Positions 15,739-24,600 of a DNA stretch of 39,672 nt are shown here, one piece after another (the first letter of the stretch is position 1; the number at the start of each line of letters is the position of its first letter). The stretch is from Thermincola ferriacetica (GTDB lineage Bacteria > Bacillota > Thermincolia > Thermincolales > Thermincolaceae). Below the pieces are notes generated by a model. The model made no database searches and was not told the DNA's origin. It was given only the letters and a program-made list of their open reading frames with translations. The translations under genes were made by a program, and so were the position numbers. The stretch is taken from NCBI RefSeq assembly GCF_001263415.1, contig NZ_LGTE01000026.1, positions 1 to 39,672 on the forward strand, read 5' to 3'.

Positions 15739-17217
15739 ATGTTAGATAAAAACCTGAAAGTTCTGTATGTGGCGGCGGAGGTCGTTCCTTTTGCCAAAAC
15801 CGGAGGCCTGGCCGATGTGGCCGGTTCTTTACCGAAGGCTTTGACGGCACTGGGAAACGATGTGCGTATTGTGCTCCCCAGATATAAGGGAATTGACTGG
15901 CGCCGAACGGTGACTGATTTTCCTGTGGAGATGGCCGGGCAAAAGCAAACCTGCATTATCAGGGAAGGTTCAATTGAGGCGATAGTACCGGGTGGAACGA
16001 AGACGGTGCCTGTTTATTTTGTGGATAACTACCATTACTTTGACCGGTACGGGATTTATGGTTATTGGGATGAGGCGGAGAGGTATATCTTTTTCTGTAA
16101 GGCGGTCCTGGAGATGTTGCCATATATTGGTTGGCAGCCGCATATAATTCACTGCAATGACTGGCACACAGGTCCCATTCCTTTATTGCTGAAAACAAAA
16201 TATCAAAACCGGGATATTTATAAGCGGATAGCCACCTTGTTTACTGTCCATAACCTGCTGTACCAGGGTAACCATGGCAAAGATGTGCTGCGCCTCCTTG
16301 GCCTGGGCGAAGAATATTTTCACCCCGACCGGCTGGAATTTTACGGAAAGGTCAGTTTTATGAAGGCGGGCCTGGTGTATGCAGATATATTAAATACTGT
16401 TAGTTCAAAATACGCGCGTGAAATTCAAACGCCTCAATACGGTGAAGGGATGGATGGATTATTGCGAAAAAGGGCTCATGACCTTTACGGGATCGTAAAC
16501 GGGATCAACTTCCACGAGTTTAATCCCAAAACGGACCCGCGTATTTTCCGTAATTACAGTTCCGAGACCTTTGCGGAGAAGAGTGAAAATAAATATGCGC
16601 TGCAAAAGGAAATGGGCTTGCCTGTGGAGAGCGTGCCGTTGATAGGGTTGGTTTCACGTCTGGTCGATCATAAAGGACTGGATCTGCTTGCGGAAATATT
16701 GGATGAACTCATGAAAGAACGGGTGCAGTTGGTTATATTAGGTACCGGAGAACCGTATTACGAGCGGCTGTTCACCGGTTATAAAAATAAGTACCCCAAC
16801 AAGATGGCGGTGCATATTGGGTTTAACAGTATTTTGGCGCAAAGGATATATGCCGGTGCAGATATGTTCTTGATGCCTTCAAAACTTGAACCGTGCGGGC
16901 TTGGTCAATTGATAGCGCTGCGCTACGGAGCTGTGCCGATAGTCAGGGCTACAGGCGGTTTGGCCGATACCATTGTTGATTACGATCCTTTCACCGGCAT
17001 GGGAAACGGTTTTAGTTTTGAACCCTATTCGGCCCAAATGCTTTATCATACATTGCAAAGGGCCATCAAACTCTTTTACGACGAACCCGATAAATGGGAA
17101 AAACTGGCCCGCACAGGTATGGAACAGGATTTCTCCTGGAACCGGTCGGCGGCTGAGTACCTGGAACTTTATGATAAGGCCCTGGCCAGGACAACCAATC
17201 TAATTCAGACTGCATAA
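15739..17217 (+). CDS. glgA: glycogen synthase (ADP-glucose), copy 2
   Basis: A 492-residue GT5 enzyme, a close paralogue of the gene at 9060. It shares the AKTGGLADVAGSLPKAL motif, IIHCNDWHTG, VHNLLYQG, EIQTPQYGEGMDGLLRKRA and the catalytic region PSKLEPCGLGQLIALRYG. Divergence lies mainly in the loops. The start ATG 15739 is chosen because GAGGGAGG lies 9 bases before it; an in-frame TTG upstream at 15712 has no such site. Two copies 5 kb apart on the same strand are unusual; one may act in storage glycogen and the other in a surface or starch-like glucan, but that is speculation. No other glucan genes are near. Confidence 0.96.
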   Translation: MLDKNLKVLYVAAEVVPFAKTGGLADVAGSLPKALTALGNDVRIVLPRYKGIDWRRTVTDFPVEMAGQKQTCIIREGSIEAIVPGGTKTVPVYFVDNYHYFDRYGIYGYWDEAERYIFFCKAVLEMLPYIGWQPHIIHCNDWHTGPIPLLLKTKYQNRDIYKRIATLFTVHNLLYQGNHGKDVLRLLGLGEEYFHPDRLEFYGKVSFMKAGLVYADILNTVSSKYAREIQTPQYGEGMDGLLRKRAHDLYGIVNGINFHEFNPKTDPRIFRNYSSETFAEKSENKYALQKEMGLPVESVPLIGLVSRLVDHKGLDLLAEILDELMKERVQLVILGTGEPYYERLFTGYKNKYPNKMAVHIGFNSILAQRIYAGADMFLMPSKLEPCGLGQLIALRYGAVPIVRATGGLADTIVDYDPFTGMGNGFSFEPYSAQMLYHTLQRAIKLFYDEPDKWEKLARTGMEQDFSWNRSAAEYLELYDKALARTTNLIQTA

Positions 17218-17256
17218 CCCCTTTACCACCAGGAAATCGAATAGAAATTTATTACA

Positions 17257-17393
17257 ACCACGGAGTACACAGAGGACACGGAGAATTAATGGTAAAAGTA
17301 AAGTTTATAGGTTCTCTGGTTTGAGTTATAATTAATTGCTTTGAAATTTTGCCTTTACTTTTTCCTCTGTGGTGTCTCTGTGCCCTTTGTGGT
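17257..17393. repeat. long imperfect inverted repeat (ACCACGGAG/CTCTGTGGT type)
   Basis: The left arm, ACCACGGAGTACACAGAGG at 17257-17275 and onward, is nearly complementary to the right arm ending CCTTTGTGGT at 17393. Inside them lie a second pair, AAAAGTAAAG (17294-17303) and CTTTACTTTT (17353-17362). The whole can fold into one long hairpin of about 137 bases. Arms of this type (repeated CACAGAGG and CACGGAG words) occur in intergenic repeats of many bacteria as I recall, so this is probably a mobile non-coding repeat. Confidence 0.75.
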
Positions 17394-17446
17394 GGGTGGG
17401 TGAAGAATGGGTGGGGTGTCCCGGCTACTCCGGAGCTTAGCCGGTA
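17391..17446 (+). repeat. short dispersed repeat, related to 39357-39418
   Basis: GGGTGGGTGAAG and GGGTGGGGTG followed by CCCGGCTACTCCGGAGCTT match the segment at 39357-39418 in the same order, with a small extra insertion in the other copy. It abuts the long inverted repeat. The remainder of the gap, to 17578, shows no gene or terminator. Confidence 0.65.
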
Positions 17447-17578
17447 TGGGCTGCGGCCTTAAAGGGGAGGGAAAAGGCCGGTTAGGTGATATGACAGAAA
17501 ATTTGCCTGTCAGACAGGAAAATTATCGGGAAAAGGCGAAATAGCTTTTAGGTAAATTAAAAGTAAAGGAGACTTTTG

Positions 17579-18469
17579 ATGGCAAACCATTTTGGCGATG
17601 CTTTCGGTCGTACTTTCAAATTGCTGACGGAAAAATGGCAGATGTTTCTTTATCCCCTATTGGGGTCTATAGCCGGATTTTTTATTGTTGTGCCTGTTGC
17701 CGTTATCATAGGACTGGTGTTTTTCGGACCGCTGGTGAACAACATGATGCAAGTCTCTAATGATGAAGCCGCCCGCCTATTAATTCAATATCTTTTCAGT
17801 CCGGGGGCGGCAGGGGCTGTAGTTCTTGTTATCTTTATCCTTTTGCTTATGGCTGTGCAGGCTTATTTTACCGGGGCGATAAACGGGGTTTTCAGGGATG
17901 CTGTTGAGGGGTTACCCCTCAGTGTAGCCGAATATTTCAGAAACGGCTTAAAATACTGGTTCCGTGTCTTTGCTGTTATGCTGGTGGGCGCTGCCATTTT
18001 TGGTGTGCCGGTTATTTTGTACCTGAAATTCAGCATTATCAAGAACCTGAATGTCCTGTTACAAAACCCGGACAGTATAGTACCTTCTTTTGTCATGGGT
18101 TTCATTGCTTTTGGGCTAATCATGCTGGTTATTACACTGTTGTATAATTTGGTGACCTATTTTTGGCTGCCCTCCCTGATAGTGGGAGAGCTTGACTTCT
18201 TCTGGAGCCTGAAGGAAAGTGCTAAACTGGGTTTCAAAAACATACTGTATCTGATTGCCCTGGTGGTTATTCAGGTGTTAGCTTACGGAATTTTAAGCAT
18301 GATAACAAATGTGCGGCCGAACAGTGGATTATTGATACTGTTGAATATAATAGCCAATTACATCTTTAATGTATATTTTGGTTTTTATAAATTTGTTTGG
18401 TATGACGAAATGCGTGCAAAACCCAGTAATATTGAATCAGGTCCCGATGCAGGTGATATTTTTGTATAG
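17579..18469 (+). CDS. polytopic membrane protein (DUF6159-like)
   Basis: A 296-residue integral membrane protein with about six hydrophobic helices: near 22-48, 80-105, 126-147, 161-192, 219-245 and 252-268. Typical features of this family are an N-terminal amphipathic segment HFGDAFGRTFKLLTEKW and the pattern FWLPSLIVGELDFFWSLKESAKLGFKNI before the fifth helix. It resembles DUF6159 and the membrane domain seen in some glycerophosphodiesterases, judged by eye. No catalytic residues are evident. AAGGAG lies 8 bases before ATG; a TTG directly before it is a less good start. The next gene follows after 118 bases. Confidence 0.82.
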   Translation: MANHFGDAFGRTFKLLTEKWQMFLYPLLGSIAGFFIVVPVAVIIGLVFFGPLVNNMMQVSNDEAARLLIQYLFSPGAAGAVVLVIFILLLMAVQAYFTGAINGVFRDAVEGLPLSVAEYFRNGLKYWFRVFAVMLVGAAIFGVPVILYLKFSIIKNLNVLLQNPDSIVPSFVMGFIAFGLIMLVITLLYNLVTYFWLPSLIVGELDFFWSLKESAKLGFKNILYLIALVVIQVLAYGILSMITNVRPNSGLLILLNIIANYIFNVYFGFYKFVWYDEMRAKPSNIESGPDAGDIFV

Positions 18470-18587
18470 TTGGTTTAAACTGGATATTATGTGGAAATTT
18501 TCGAAAATATTAATTTTATGAAGGAATTATGTACCACCTGTCGAATAATACTTTATACGCTTAGTGCGTCCCTGAAGGGGGTCAGTT

Positions 18588-19814
18588 ATGGCCAAATACA
18601 TTGTATGGGTATTAATCACAAACGCGGCTTTATTTGGTGTATTTTATTTGGTAGGGCAGAAAAAAGGGTTGAATACCAGGGTTTTTTGGTACATAGCTGG
18701 GGTGTCCCTGTTAATCAGTACTCTTTTTCCAATAATGTTAGGTTTGATGAATTGGGTTTTGGTAGTGCTGATGTTAATAGGGGTTATTTTTGTTTGTGCT
18801 TACTTAATAACAATAGCTGCTCTGAATACCTCGGCAGCCACGCATCTGACGGATGGGATGGAAGAGGTTGCTGCTACACAGGAATTACCGCCTGAAGATA
18901 AAAAAATTGAGGCGGATGGTGTAGAAGACGTAGTAGCGGAAGATGAAGAAGAGGCAGAAGATACAAAACAGGCAGAAGAAACCGGCGATGATGCCGGAGC
19001 AAAGATGCAGTATGACGTAACAAAGGAAACGGAACAGGACGGAGCCGGAGAGATTAACACATCCGAAGAAATTTCAGGCACTGCATCGCATGAAGAACCT
19101 GAAGAACCGGGCATTATCTCAATTGCAGAAGTGCCGGAAAGATACAATGAAGCACATAACGAAAGTAATACGTACCAAGAAGTAGAGGAAACAGAATTAG
19201 AAGAAACAGACCTGTTTTCTGTAACAGATCAGGAAAATATCGCAGAACAAGCTATGAGCATTCCGGAACAGGAGGAAACCTTTTTTCCGGAGGATTCCGG
19301 AACGGGAGAAGCTTTTGCACAGGTTTTGGAGTTTGCCGTCCATACGGAAACTGAAAACCAATTACAAGGGGAACCGGATATGAGTGAAGATAAAACAAAG
19401 GATGCGGTTCAAGTTGATACGGGCGACCTGCTTAACGACTATATATCCAAAGGCTTTGATGCAAAAATGCAGGGCAAGCTGGACCTGGCCGTTAAGTATT
19501 TTGAATCGGCCTTGGAGTTAAACCCTTCGCTAAGCCTGAGATTTTTAATAATTACGGATATGTGCGCCATGTTCAAGGAATTGGGACAGTACAAGAAGGC
19601 CAGAGAAGCCTTGCAGGCTTTTTTAAATACCGTTGGGACAAACATCAAGCAGGATATGAAGAGGGATATTCTCTGTGAAATTAAACATTTAGAGCTTCTT
19701 ATGGAGATGCTGCAGAAGGCTAATACTCCGAACCTGCCTATATCAATGGTGCCGAATTTAATTAAGGTAACCGTGGAAGAGAGATTAGGCCAATGGAAAG
19801 CGGAAACCTTTTAA
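18588..19814 (+). CDS. membrane-anchored acidic protein with C-terminal TPR-like repeats
   Basis: A 408-residue protein of three parts. Residues 4-80 contain three hydrophobic helices. Residues about 85-280 are a low-complexity acidic region rich in Glu, Asp, Ala and Thr, probably disordered and able to reach far from the membrane. Residues about 285-370 form a TPR-like helical repeat (GKLDLAVKYFESALELNPSL and GQYKKAREALQAFL). It could act as a membrane scaffold for a partner protein, possibly the next gene products. The start ATG is 8 bases after GAAGGGGG. No named family is recognised for the whole. It lies tightly before the PRC-barrel gene (30 bases). Confidence 0.85.
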   Translation: MAKYIVWVLITNAALFGVFYLVGQKKGLNTRVFWYIAGVSLLISTLFPIMLGLMNWVLVVLMLIGVIFVCAYLITIAALNTSAATHLTDGMEEVAATQELPPEDKKIEADGVEDVVAEDEEEAEDTKQAEETGDDAGAKMQYDVTKETEQDGAGEINTSEEISGTASHEEPEEPGIISIAEVPERYNEAHNESNTYQEVEETELEETDLFSVTDQENIAEQAMSIPEQEETFFPEDSGTGEAFAQVLEFAVHTETENQLQGEPDMSEDKTKDAVQVDTGDLLNDYISKGFDAKMQGKLDLAVKYFESALELNPSLSLRFLIITDMCAMFKELGQYKKAREALQAFLNTVGTNIKQDMKRDILCEIKHLELLMEMLQKANTPNLPISMVPNLIKVTVEERLGQWKAETF

Positions 19815-19844
19815 AATACATTTGCTTGGTGAGGAGAGTAGGTT

Positions 19845-20612
19845 ATGAAAAGAAGTGGAGAACTTTTAGGCCTGGCCATAATAAGCCTTAATGACGGTAA
19901 GGAAGTGGGTAAAGTTAACGACCTGATCATCAATCCCGAGGAAGGGGCCGTTGAGTGCCTGGTTGTGGACGACGGTACCCGTTACCTGGGAGTACGGGTA
20001 TTGCCATCCAAATTTATCATAGGAGTTGGTGAATACGCCGTAACTATTGAGAGCGCTACAGCTATTACTACTCTGGATGATTTGCCTGATTTGAGCGACC
20101 TGTTGGAGAAAAATGTAAAGGTAATCGGGACTAAAGTTTTAACCAAGAAGGGCAAACTGATAGGAACGGTCAGCGAATTTTATGTAGACGAAGAAAACGA
20201 GGGCAAAATCGTGGCCTGTGAGTTTACGGCTCCCAAGAGCAACGAACCGAAAATTGTCCCGGCGGACGGGGTAGTAACCTTTGGCAAGGATGTTTTAGTA
20301 GTTGTTGAAGATGTTGACAAGTTGCTTACAGATAAAAAGACTTTCAGCGGTTTGGCTGAACCGGATGCACAAGTTCCTGCAGGGAGCGCTCAGGAAACAG
20401 AAGAGCAACAGGATGAAGATAATTCCGAGGCTACCAGGCTTTTTGAGGAACGACAGCGTCAATTCCTGTTAGGCAGAAAGGTCAGTAAGAAAATAGAAAC
20501 TGAGAAAGGAGAAGTTCTGGCTGAGGAAGGCGACATTATTACGGAAGAATTACTGGAAAAAGTAAAAAGAGCCGGCAAATTTACCGAACTTTCCATGAAT
20601 ACGAGAAGTTAG
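19845..20612 (+). CDS. PRC-barrel domain protein (YrrD-like)
   Basis: A 255-residue soluble protein with two PRC-barrel domains. The first, residues about 5-78, begins with SGELLGLAIISLNDGKEVGKV; the second, about 92-160, with GTKVLTKKGKLIGTVSEFYVD. The tail of about 90 residues is acidic and then helical. PRC-barrels bind RNA/ribosome-maturation partners in RimM or reaction-centre partners; family members like B. subtilis YrrD are of unknown function. GAGGAGA precedes ATG by 8 bases. It stands between the acidic membrane protein and the VanW gene in one run, suggesting a cell-envelope link. Confidence 0.92.
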   Translation: MKRSGELLGLAIISLNDGKEVGKVNDLIINPEEGAVECLVVDDGTRYLGVRVLPSKFIIGVGEYAVTIESATAITTLDDLPDLSDLLEKNVKVIGTKVLTKKGKLIGTVSEFYVDEENEGKIVACEFTAPKSNEPKIVPADGVVTFGKDVLVVVEDVDKLLTDKKTFSGLAEPDAQVPAGSAQETEEQQDEDNSEATRLFEERQRQFLLGRKVSKKIETEKGEVLAEEGDIITEELLEKVKRAGKFTELSMNTRS

Positions 20613-20640
20613 AACCAAATTTTGCCGGGAGCGAGTGTCT

Positions 20641-21999
20641 ATGCCTTCCAGAAAAAAGGTTTTTACAGGAATATTATCATTAATCGCCATTCAAGTGGCG
20701 GTTAGTGTTTTTGGGGCCGTTTTTTTCTTGGCTCCGGCACATAATGAATTGATTTATGAAGGGGTTTTGGTGGAGAATATTGATTTGGGCGGGCTGGATA
20801 AACCGGCAGCCGAAGAAAAACTGACCCGGGCCTTGGAACCGGGTCTTCGTAACTCTGCCATTACATTGACTTTCCGCAGCAAACAATGGACGTTGTCATA
20901 TAGCCAACTCGGTATTTATGCCGACTATAAAAAGACTGTGGAGGAAGCTTATAATACAGGCCGGGGAAATAACCATTTCTTAAAAATGTTCGATTCTTTC
21001 AGGATTCGCATGAATGAGGTTGAACTGCCCTTAGCATTCCGGTTTGACGAAGAGAAAATGAGAAAAAGTTTGCAGGAATTGTCCGCTGAGATTAACCGGT
21101 CCCCCAAAAATGCCGGAGTTATCCTGCTGGATAACAAATTACAGGTGACCCCCGAACAAAAAGGGTACCGATTGGATGAAGAGGCTTCCCTGCAAGCTAT
21201 TAAAAATGCTGTTATACAAAGGAAAGAGTCTTGCCGGTTAACTGTGCGGCAAGTGGCTGCCGAGGTTAGTGCGGGGCAGTTAAAAGACGTTAGGGACGAC
21301 CTGGCCGTAGCCGTTACCGGTTTTGATGCCGCTGATAAAAACCGGCGAGCCAACATTATCCTGGCAGCGGAAAGTATAAACAATTCTTTAGTTAAACCGG
21401 GTGAAACCTTTTCATTTAACTATACTGTGGGCCAGAGAACCGTTCAAAGGGGCTATAGAAATGCCAAAGTAATCAGTAACAGCAATTTGACCGATGGTAT
21501 CGGCGGGGGAGTCTGCCAGGTATCGACCACTTTATACCGAGCTGTATTAATGGCCGGCCTGCAGATAGTGGAAAGACATCCCCATAGCCTACCGCCCGAT
21601 TATGTCCCCATTGGACAGGATGCTGCTGTGGCTGACGGCCAGCTTGATTTGAAATTCAAAAATAACACCGCCTTTCCTGTGCTGATAGCTGTTTCTGTTT
21701 CTGACAGTGAATTGCTTGTCAGGTTAATAGGCAAGAAGCAGGGTAATAAAAAATATCGCCTGGTTTCCGATATCTACGAGATAATTGAACCGAAGGTTAC
21801 AGTGAAGAAAGACGGCACCCTGCCCAAAGGCGAAACAACGGTACTGGTCAGCGGCCAGAAAGGGTATCGGGTTAAGGTATTTCGGGTGACGGAGCCGGAA
21901 GGGAAAAAGGAATTGGTCTCTGAAGATTACTATAAACCCCTGGCCACCGTGGTCCGAGTCGGTACGAAAACCAACAACGACCTGCGCAACAGAAAATAA
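20641..21999 (+). CDS. VanW family envelope protein with PG-binding-4 and G5 domains
   Basis: A 452-residue protein. A hydrophobic anchor lies near residues 8-30. Two repeats similar to the PG_binding_4 domain follow to about 215, then a VanW domain (NSLVKPGETFSFNYTVG through GGGVCQVSTTLYRA to about 365) and a C-terminal G5-like domain. VanW proteins occur in some vancomycin-resistance clusters and in many Gram-positive genomes with unknown biochemical role; the domains point to the extracytoplasmic face of the cell wall. ATG 20641 is used, since GGGAG is 9 bases upstream; an in-frame GTG at 20635 is too near it. The DUF503 gene follows one base after the stop. Confidence 0.93.
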   Translation: MPSRKKVFTGILSLIAIQVAVSVFGAVFFLAPAHNELIYEGVLVENIDLGGLDKPAAEEKLTRALEPGLRNSAITLTFRSKQWTLSYSQLGIYADYKKTVEEAYNTGRGNNHFLKMFDSFRIRMNEVELPLAFRFDEEKMRKSLQELSAEINRSPKNAGVILLDNKLQVTPEQKGYRLDEEASLQAIKNAVIQRKESCRLTVRQVAAEVSAGQLKDVRDDLAVAVTGFDAADKNRRANIILAAESINNSLVKPGETFSFNYTVGQRTVQRGYRNAKVISNSNLTDGIGGGVCQVSTTLYRAVLMAGLQIVERHPHSLPPDYVPIGQDAAVADGQLDLKFKNNTAFPVLIAVSVSDSELLVRLIGKKQGNKKYRLVSDIYEIIEPKVTVKKDGTLPKGETTVLVSGQKGYRVKVFRVTEPEGKKELVSEDYYKPLATVVRVGTKTNNDLRNRK

Positions 22000-22000
22000 C

Positions 22001-22321
22001 ATGAAGGCAATCATTAACTTGCCGGTGGGGGTATCTTCGTTGTTTGTAGGGATATGCAGCGTGGACATTCACATTCCCTGGGCCCGTTCGTTAAAGGATA
22101 AACGGCAGGAGCTCAAAGGTATTATAGACAAACTGAAAAACAGATTTAACGTTTCTGTAGCCGAAGTAGCTGCCCAGGACTTCTGGCAGCATGCCGTACT
22201 GGGCATATCTACCGTCAGCGCCAGCGCAGACCTGGCGCGGCAGACTCTACAGAAGGCTGTGGATTACATTGAAGAGAATGCCAATGTGGAAGTGGTGGAT
22301 TTTAATATTGAAGTTCTATAG
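22001..22321 (+). CDS. DUF503 (YlxP-like) protein
   Basis: A roughly 95-106 residue protein of the DUF503 family, usually found near ribosome-associated genes (YlxP). The core reads VDIHIPWARSLKDKRQELK and FNVSVAEVAAQDFWQHAVLG, ending with a VEVVDFNIEVL strand. The family fold is a small beta-alpha sandwich. ATG 22001 is coupled to the VanW stop (one base apart) but has no clear ribosome-binding site; homologues usually begin at the residues encoded from TTG 22040, which has a GGTGGGGGT upstream, so the true start may be 22040. A terminator follows. Confidence 0.88.
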   Translation: MKAIINLPVGVSSLFVGICSVDIHIPWARSLKDKRQELKGIIDKLKNRFNVSVAEVAAQDFWQHAVLGISTVSASADLARQTLQKAVDYIEENANVEVVDFNIEVL

Positions 22322-22328
22322 TAAGCAG

Positions 22329-22370
22329 AAGGCCCAAGTCACTGCGTCAGGCAGCGATTTGGGCCTTTAT
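22329..22370. terminator. terminator hairpin between DUF503 and aconitase genes
   Basis: AAGGCCCAAGTC pairs with GATTTGGGCCTT (12 bp, one wobble) around a loop that can itself form a CTGC/GCAG stem, followed by TTTATT. It ends the plus-strand envelope operon and lies just past the aconitase stop on the minus strand, so it can serve both. Confidence 0.8.
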
Positions 22371-22378
22371 TGACGGTG

Positions 22379-24301
22379 TTAACTGTTCTGTTTCTTTGTA
22401 TAATTCAACAGGCCGCCGGCCTTGATGATATCCACCTGCCTTGGCGAGAGGCCATGTTCCATCGTAATTTGTTTACCGTTGGCCAAGTTGGTTACTGTGA
22501 CTTTACCTGCTTCCGCCATTTTGGAAAAATCAATGGCAAGCTTGTCTCCCTGGCCGATAGCGTCGTAATCGGCTTCATTTATAAAGGTTAACGGCACGAT
22601 GCCGAAGTTTATCAGGTTAGCCCTGTGAATCCGGGCAAAAGACTTGGCCAGTACGGCTTTTACGCCCAGGTACATAGGAGCCAGCGCGGCGTGTTCCCGG
22701 CTGGAGCCCTGGCCGTAATTGTGGCCGCCCACGATAAACCCGCCTCCGGCAGCCAAAGCCCGCTCTGCAAAGGTGGGATCAATAGCGGAAAAAACGTACT
22801 GGGAAATAGCCGGTATATTTGACCTGAGAGGCAGTATCTTGGCCCCGGCGGGCATGATGTGGTCGGTGGTAATGTTATCTCCCACTTTCAATAGTACGGA
22901 ACATTCTACCTTCTCAGGAAGCTCCCTGTTTATAGGCAGCGGCTTGATATTGGGACCGCGCACCACTTCCACGGTACTGGGGTCTTCGGCCGGAGGGAGA
23001 ACCATGCTGTCGTCAATTAAAAACTTTTCCGGCTGAGCAATTTCGATGGGTGCGCCCAGATCCCTGGGGTCTGTTAAAACGCCTTTGATGGCCGAGGCGG
23101 CAGCCACTTCCGGGCTGACCAGGTATATTTGGGCGTCAGCGGTACCGCTGCGACCTTCAAAGTTCCGGTTAAAGGTCCTTAAAGATATGCCGCCGGAACA
23201 GGGGGATTGTCCCATACCGATGCACGGGCCGCATGCCGATTCCAGAATTCTGGCTCCGGCAGAAATAATGTCCGCCAGGGCGCCGTTTCTCGCCAACATT
23301 TCAAAAACCTGTTTGGAACCGGGTGATATAACCAGGCTTACATCGGGATGGACTTTTTTGCCTTTGAGGATGCCTGCTACCTTCATCATGTCCGTAAAAG
23401 AAGAGTTTGTGCAGCTACCGATGGCAACCTGGTTCACCGCGATGGGCCCCACTTCTTTTACCTTGGCTACCCGGTCAGGGCTGTGCGGCTGTGCCACCAT
23501 TGGTTCCAATTCGCTTAAGTTTATCTCCAGATATTCGTCGTAAACGGCGTCTTCGTCTGCTTTTATTTCCTGCCAATCCTGTTCGCGGCCCTGGGCCTTC
23601 AGGAACAGCCTGGTTACCTCGTCACTGGGGAAGATAGAGGTGGTGGCCCCTAATTCAGCTCCCATGTTGGTGATGGTGGCCCTTTCCGGAACAGACAGGG
23701 TGGCCACTCCCGGGCCGCCGTATTCAATGACTTTGCCCACGCCGCCCTTAACAGAGAGGATGCGCAGGATTTCCAGGATGATGTCTTTGGCGGAAACCCA
23801 AGGTTGCAAATGACCGGTAAGCTTTATATTCAGAACTTTGGGCATGTTCAGGTAAAAAGGACCGCCGCCCATAGCAACAGCCACATCCAGCCCACCGGCT
23901 CCGATTGCCAGCATACCTATACCGCCACCGGTAGGGGTGTGACTGTCGGAACCGAGCAGAGTTTGCCCGGGCACGCCAAAACGCTCCAGGTGAACCTGGT
24001 GACATATTCCGTTGCCGGGTCTGGAAAAATAGATCCCGTGTTTTGCTGCCACGGTCTGCAGAAATCTGTGGTCGTCGGCGTTTTCAAAGCCGGTCTGCAG
24101 GGTGTTATGGTCAACGTAGCTGACTGATAGCCTGGTTTTTACCCTTGGCACCCCCATGGCTTCAAACTGCAGGTAAGCCATGGTACCGGTAGCATCCTGG
24201 GTTAATGTCTGATCAATTTTAATGGCAATTTCTTTGCCAGGTTCCATTTGGCCTGAAACCAAATGCGCTTTGATGATTTTTTGTGCAATATTCTCTCCCA
24301 T
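22379..24301 (-). CDS. acn: aconitate hydratase
   Basis: A 640-residue 4Fe-4S enzyme that interconverts citrate and isocitrate. Cluster ligands are the Cys of GSCTNSS (near 300) and the two of ACGPCIG (near 365). Earlier signatures are LLGSDSHTPTGGG and the GGGPFYLNMP element; the swivel domain after residue 480 has VGDNITTDHIMPAGAK and GQGSSREHAAL. The length is that of the compact clostridial and archaeal-type aconitases rather than the 900-residue AcnA. The family includes homoaconitase and 3-isopropylmalate dehydratase relatives, but these motifs favour aconitase. TAGGAGGGCAAA-type site precedes ATG on the minus strand, with a promoter at 24379-24407. Confidence 0.96.
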   Translation of the reverse strand: MGENIAQKIIKAHLVSGQMEPGKEIAIKIDQTLTQDATGTMAYLQFEAMGVPRVKTRLSVSYVDHNTLQTGFENADDHRFLQTVAAKHGIYFSRPGNGICHQVHLERFGVPGQTLLGSDSHTPTGGGIGMLAIGAGGLDVAVAMGGGPFYLNMPKVLNIKLTGHLQPWVSAKDIILEILRILSVKGGVGKVIEYGGPGVATLSVPERATITNMGAELGATTSIFPSDEVTRLFLKAQGREQDWQEIKADEDAVYDEYLEINLSELEPMVAQPHSPDRVAKVKEVGPIAVNQVAIGSCTNSSFTDMMKVAGILKGKKVHPDVSLVISPGSKQVFEMLARNGALADIISAGARILESACGPCIGMGQSPCSGGISLRTFNRNFEGRSGTADAQIYLVSPEVAAASAIKGVLTDPRDLGAPIEIAQPEKFLIDDSMVLPPAEDPSTVEVVRGPNIKPLPINRELPEKVECSVLLKVGDNITTDHIMPAGAKILPLRSNIPAISQYVFSAIDPTFAERALAAGGGFIVGGHNYGQGSSREHAALAPMYLGVKAVLAKSFARIHRANLINFGIVPLTFINEADYDAIGQGDKLAIDFSKMAEAGKVTVTNLANGKQITMEHGLSPRQVDIIKAGGLLNYTKKQNS

Positions 24302-24378
24302 TTTGCCCTCCTTGGTTAGAAAATCGGTCCAACATTTCGCCGTACTCCCGTGGTCATTTCCGAGAACCTACTTAACTT

Positions 24379-24407
24379 AATGTACCAGAAAAAGCGGTAG
24401 GTGTCAA
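24379..24407 (-). promoter_or_regulatory. sigma-A-type promoter of acn
   Basis: On the minus strand TTGACA (24407-24402) is followed after 17 bases by TACATT (24384-24379). The -35 is perfect and the spacing ideal; the -10 keeps four consensus bases. The start codon of acn is about 78 bases further on. Confidence 0.6.
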
Positions 24408-24559
24408 TGAGTCCATGGTTTCGGACCCTTTGGCGGCAGTAAAGAGGATAAACGTTATTTTTGCCGAATACTATAACTACCGTTCAGTTTTTCCACCACC
24501 CATTGACGACTGAAATTTTCCGTTTTACGGCAAAACAGGCAGGTCTAAGGCCATTTTTC

Positions 24560-24568
24560 TGCTATAAT
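24560..24568 (+). promoter_or_regulatory. extended -10 promoter
   Basis: TGCTATAAT matches the extended -10 consensus and lies 32 bases before the ATG of the PhoU-like gene. No strong -35 is visible. Confidence 0.6.
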
Positions 24569-24600
24569 ATAAGAAATATTACGGCAGGGAGGTAGGTCTT

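Larger units (their letters stand above)
24302..24600. other. divergent intergenic region (acn / PhoU-like gene)
   Basis: About 300 bases with no gene. It contains the minus-strand acn promoter and a plus-strand extended -10 for the PhoU-like gene (listed separately). No riboswitch or clear regulator box was recognised between them. Confidence 0.5.
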
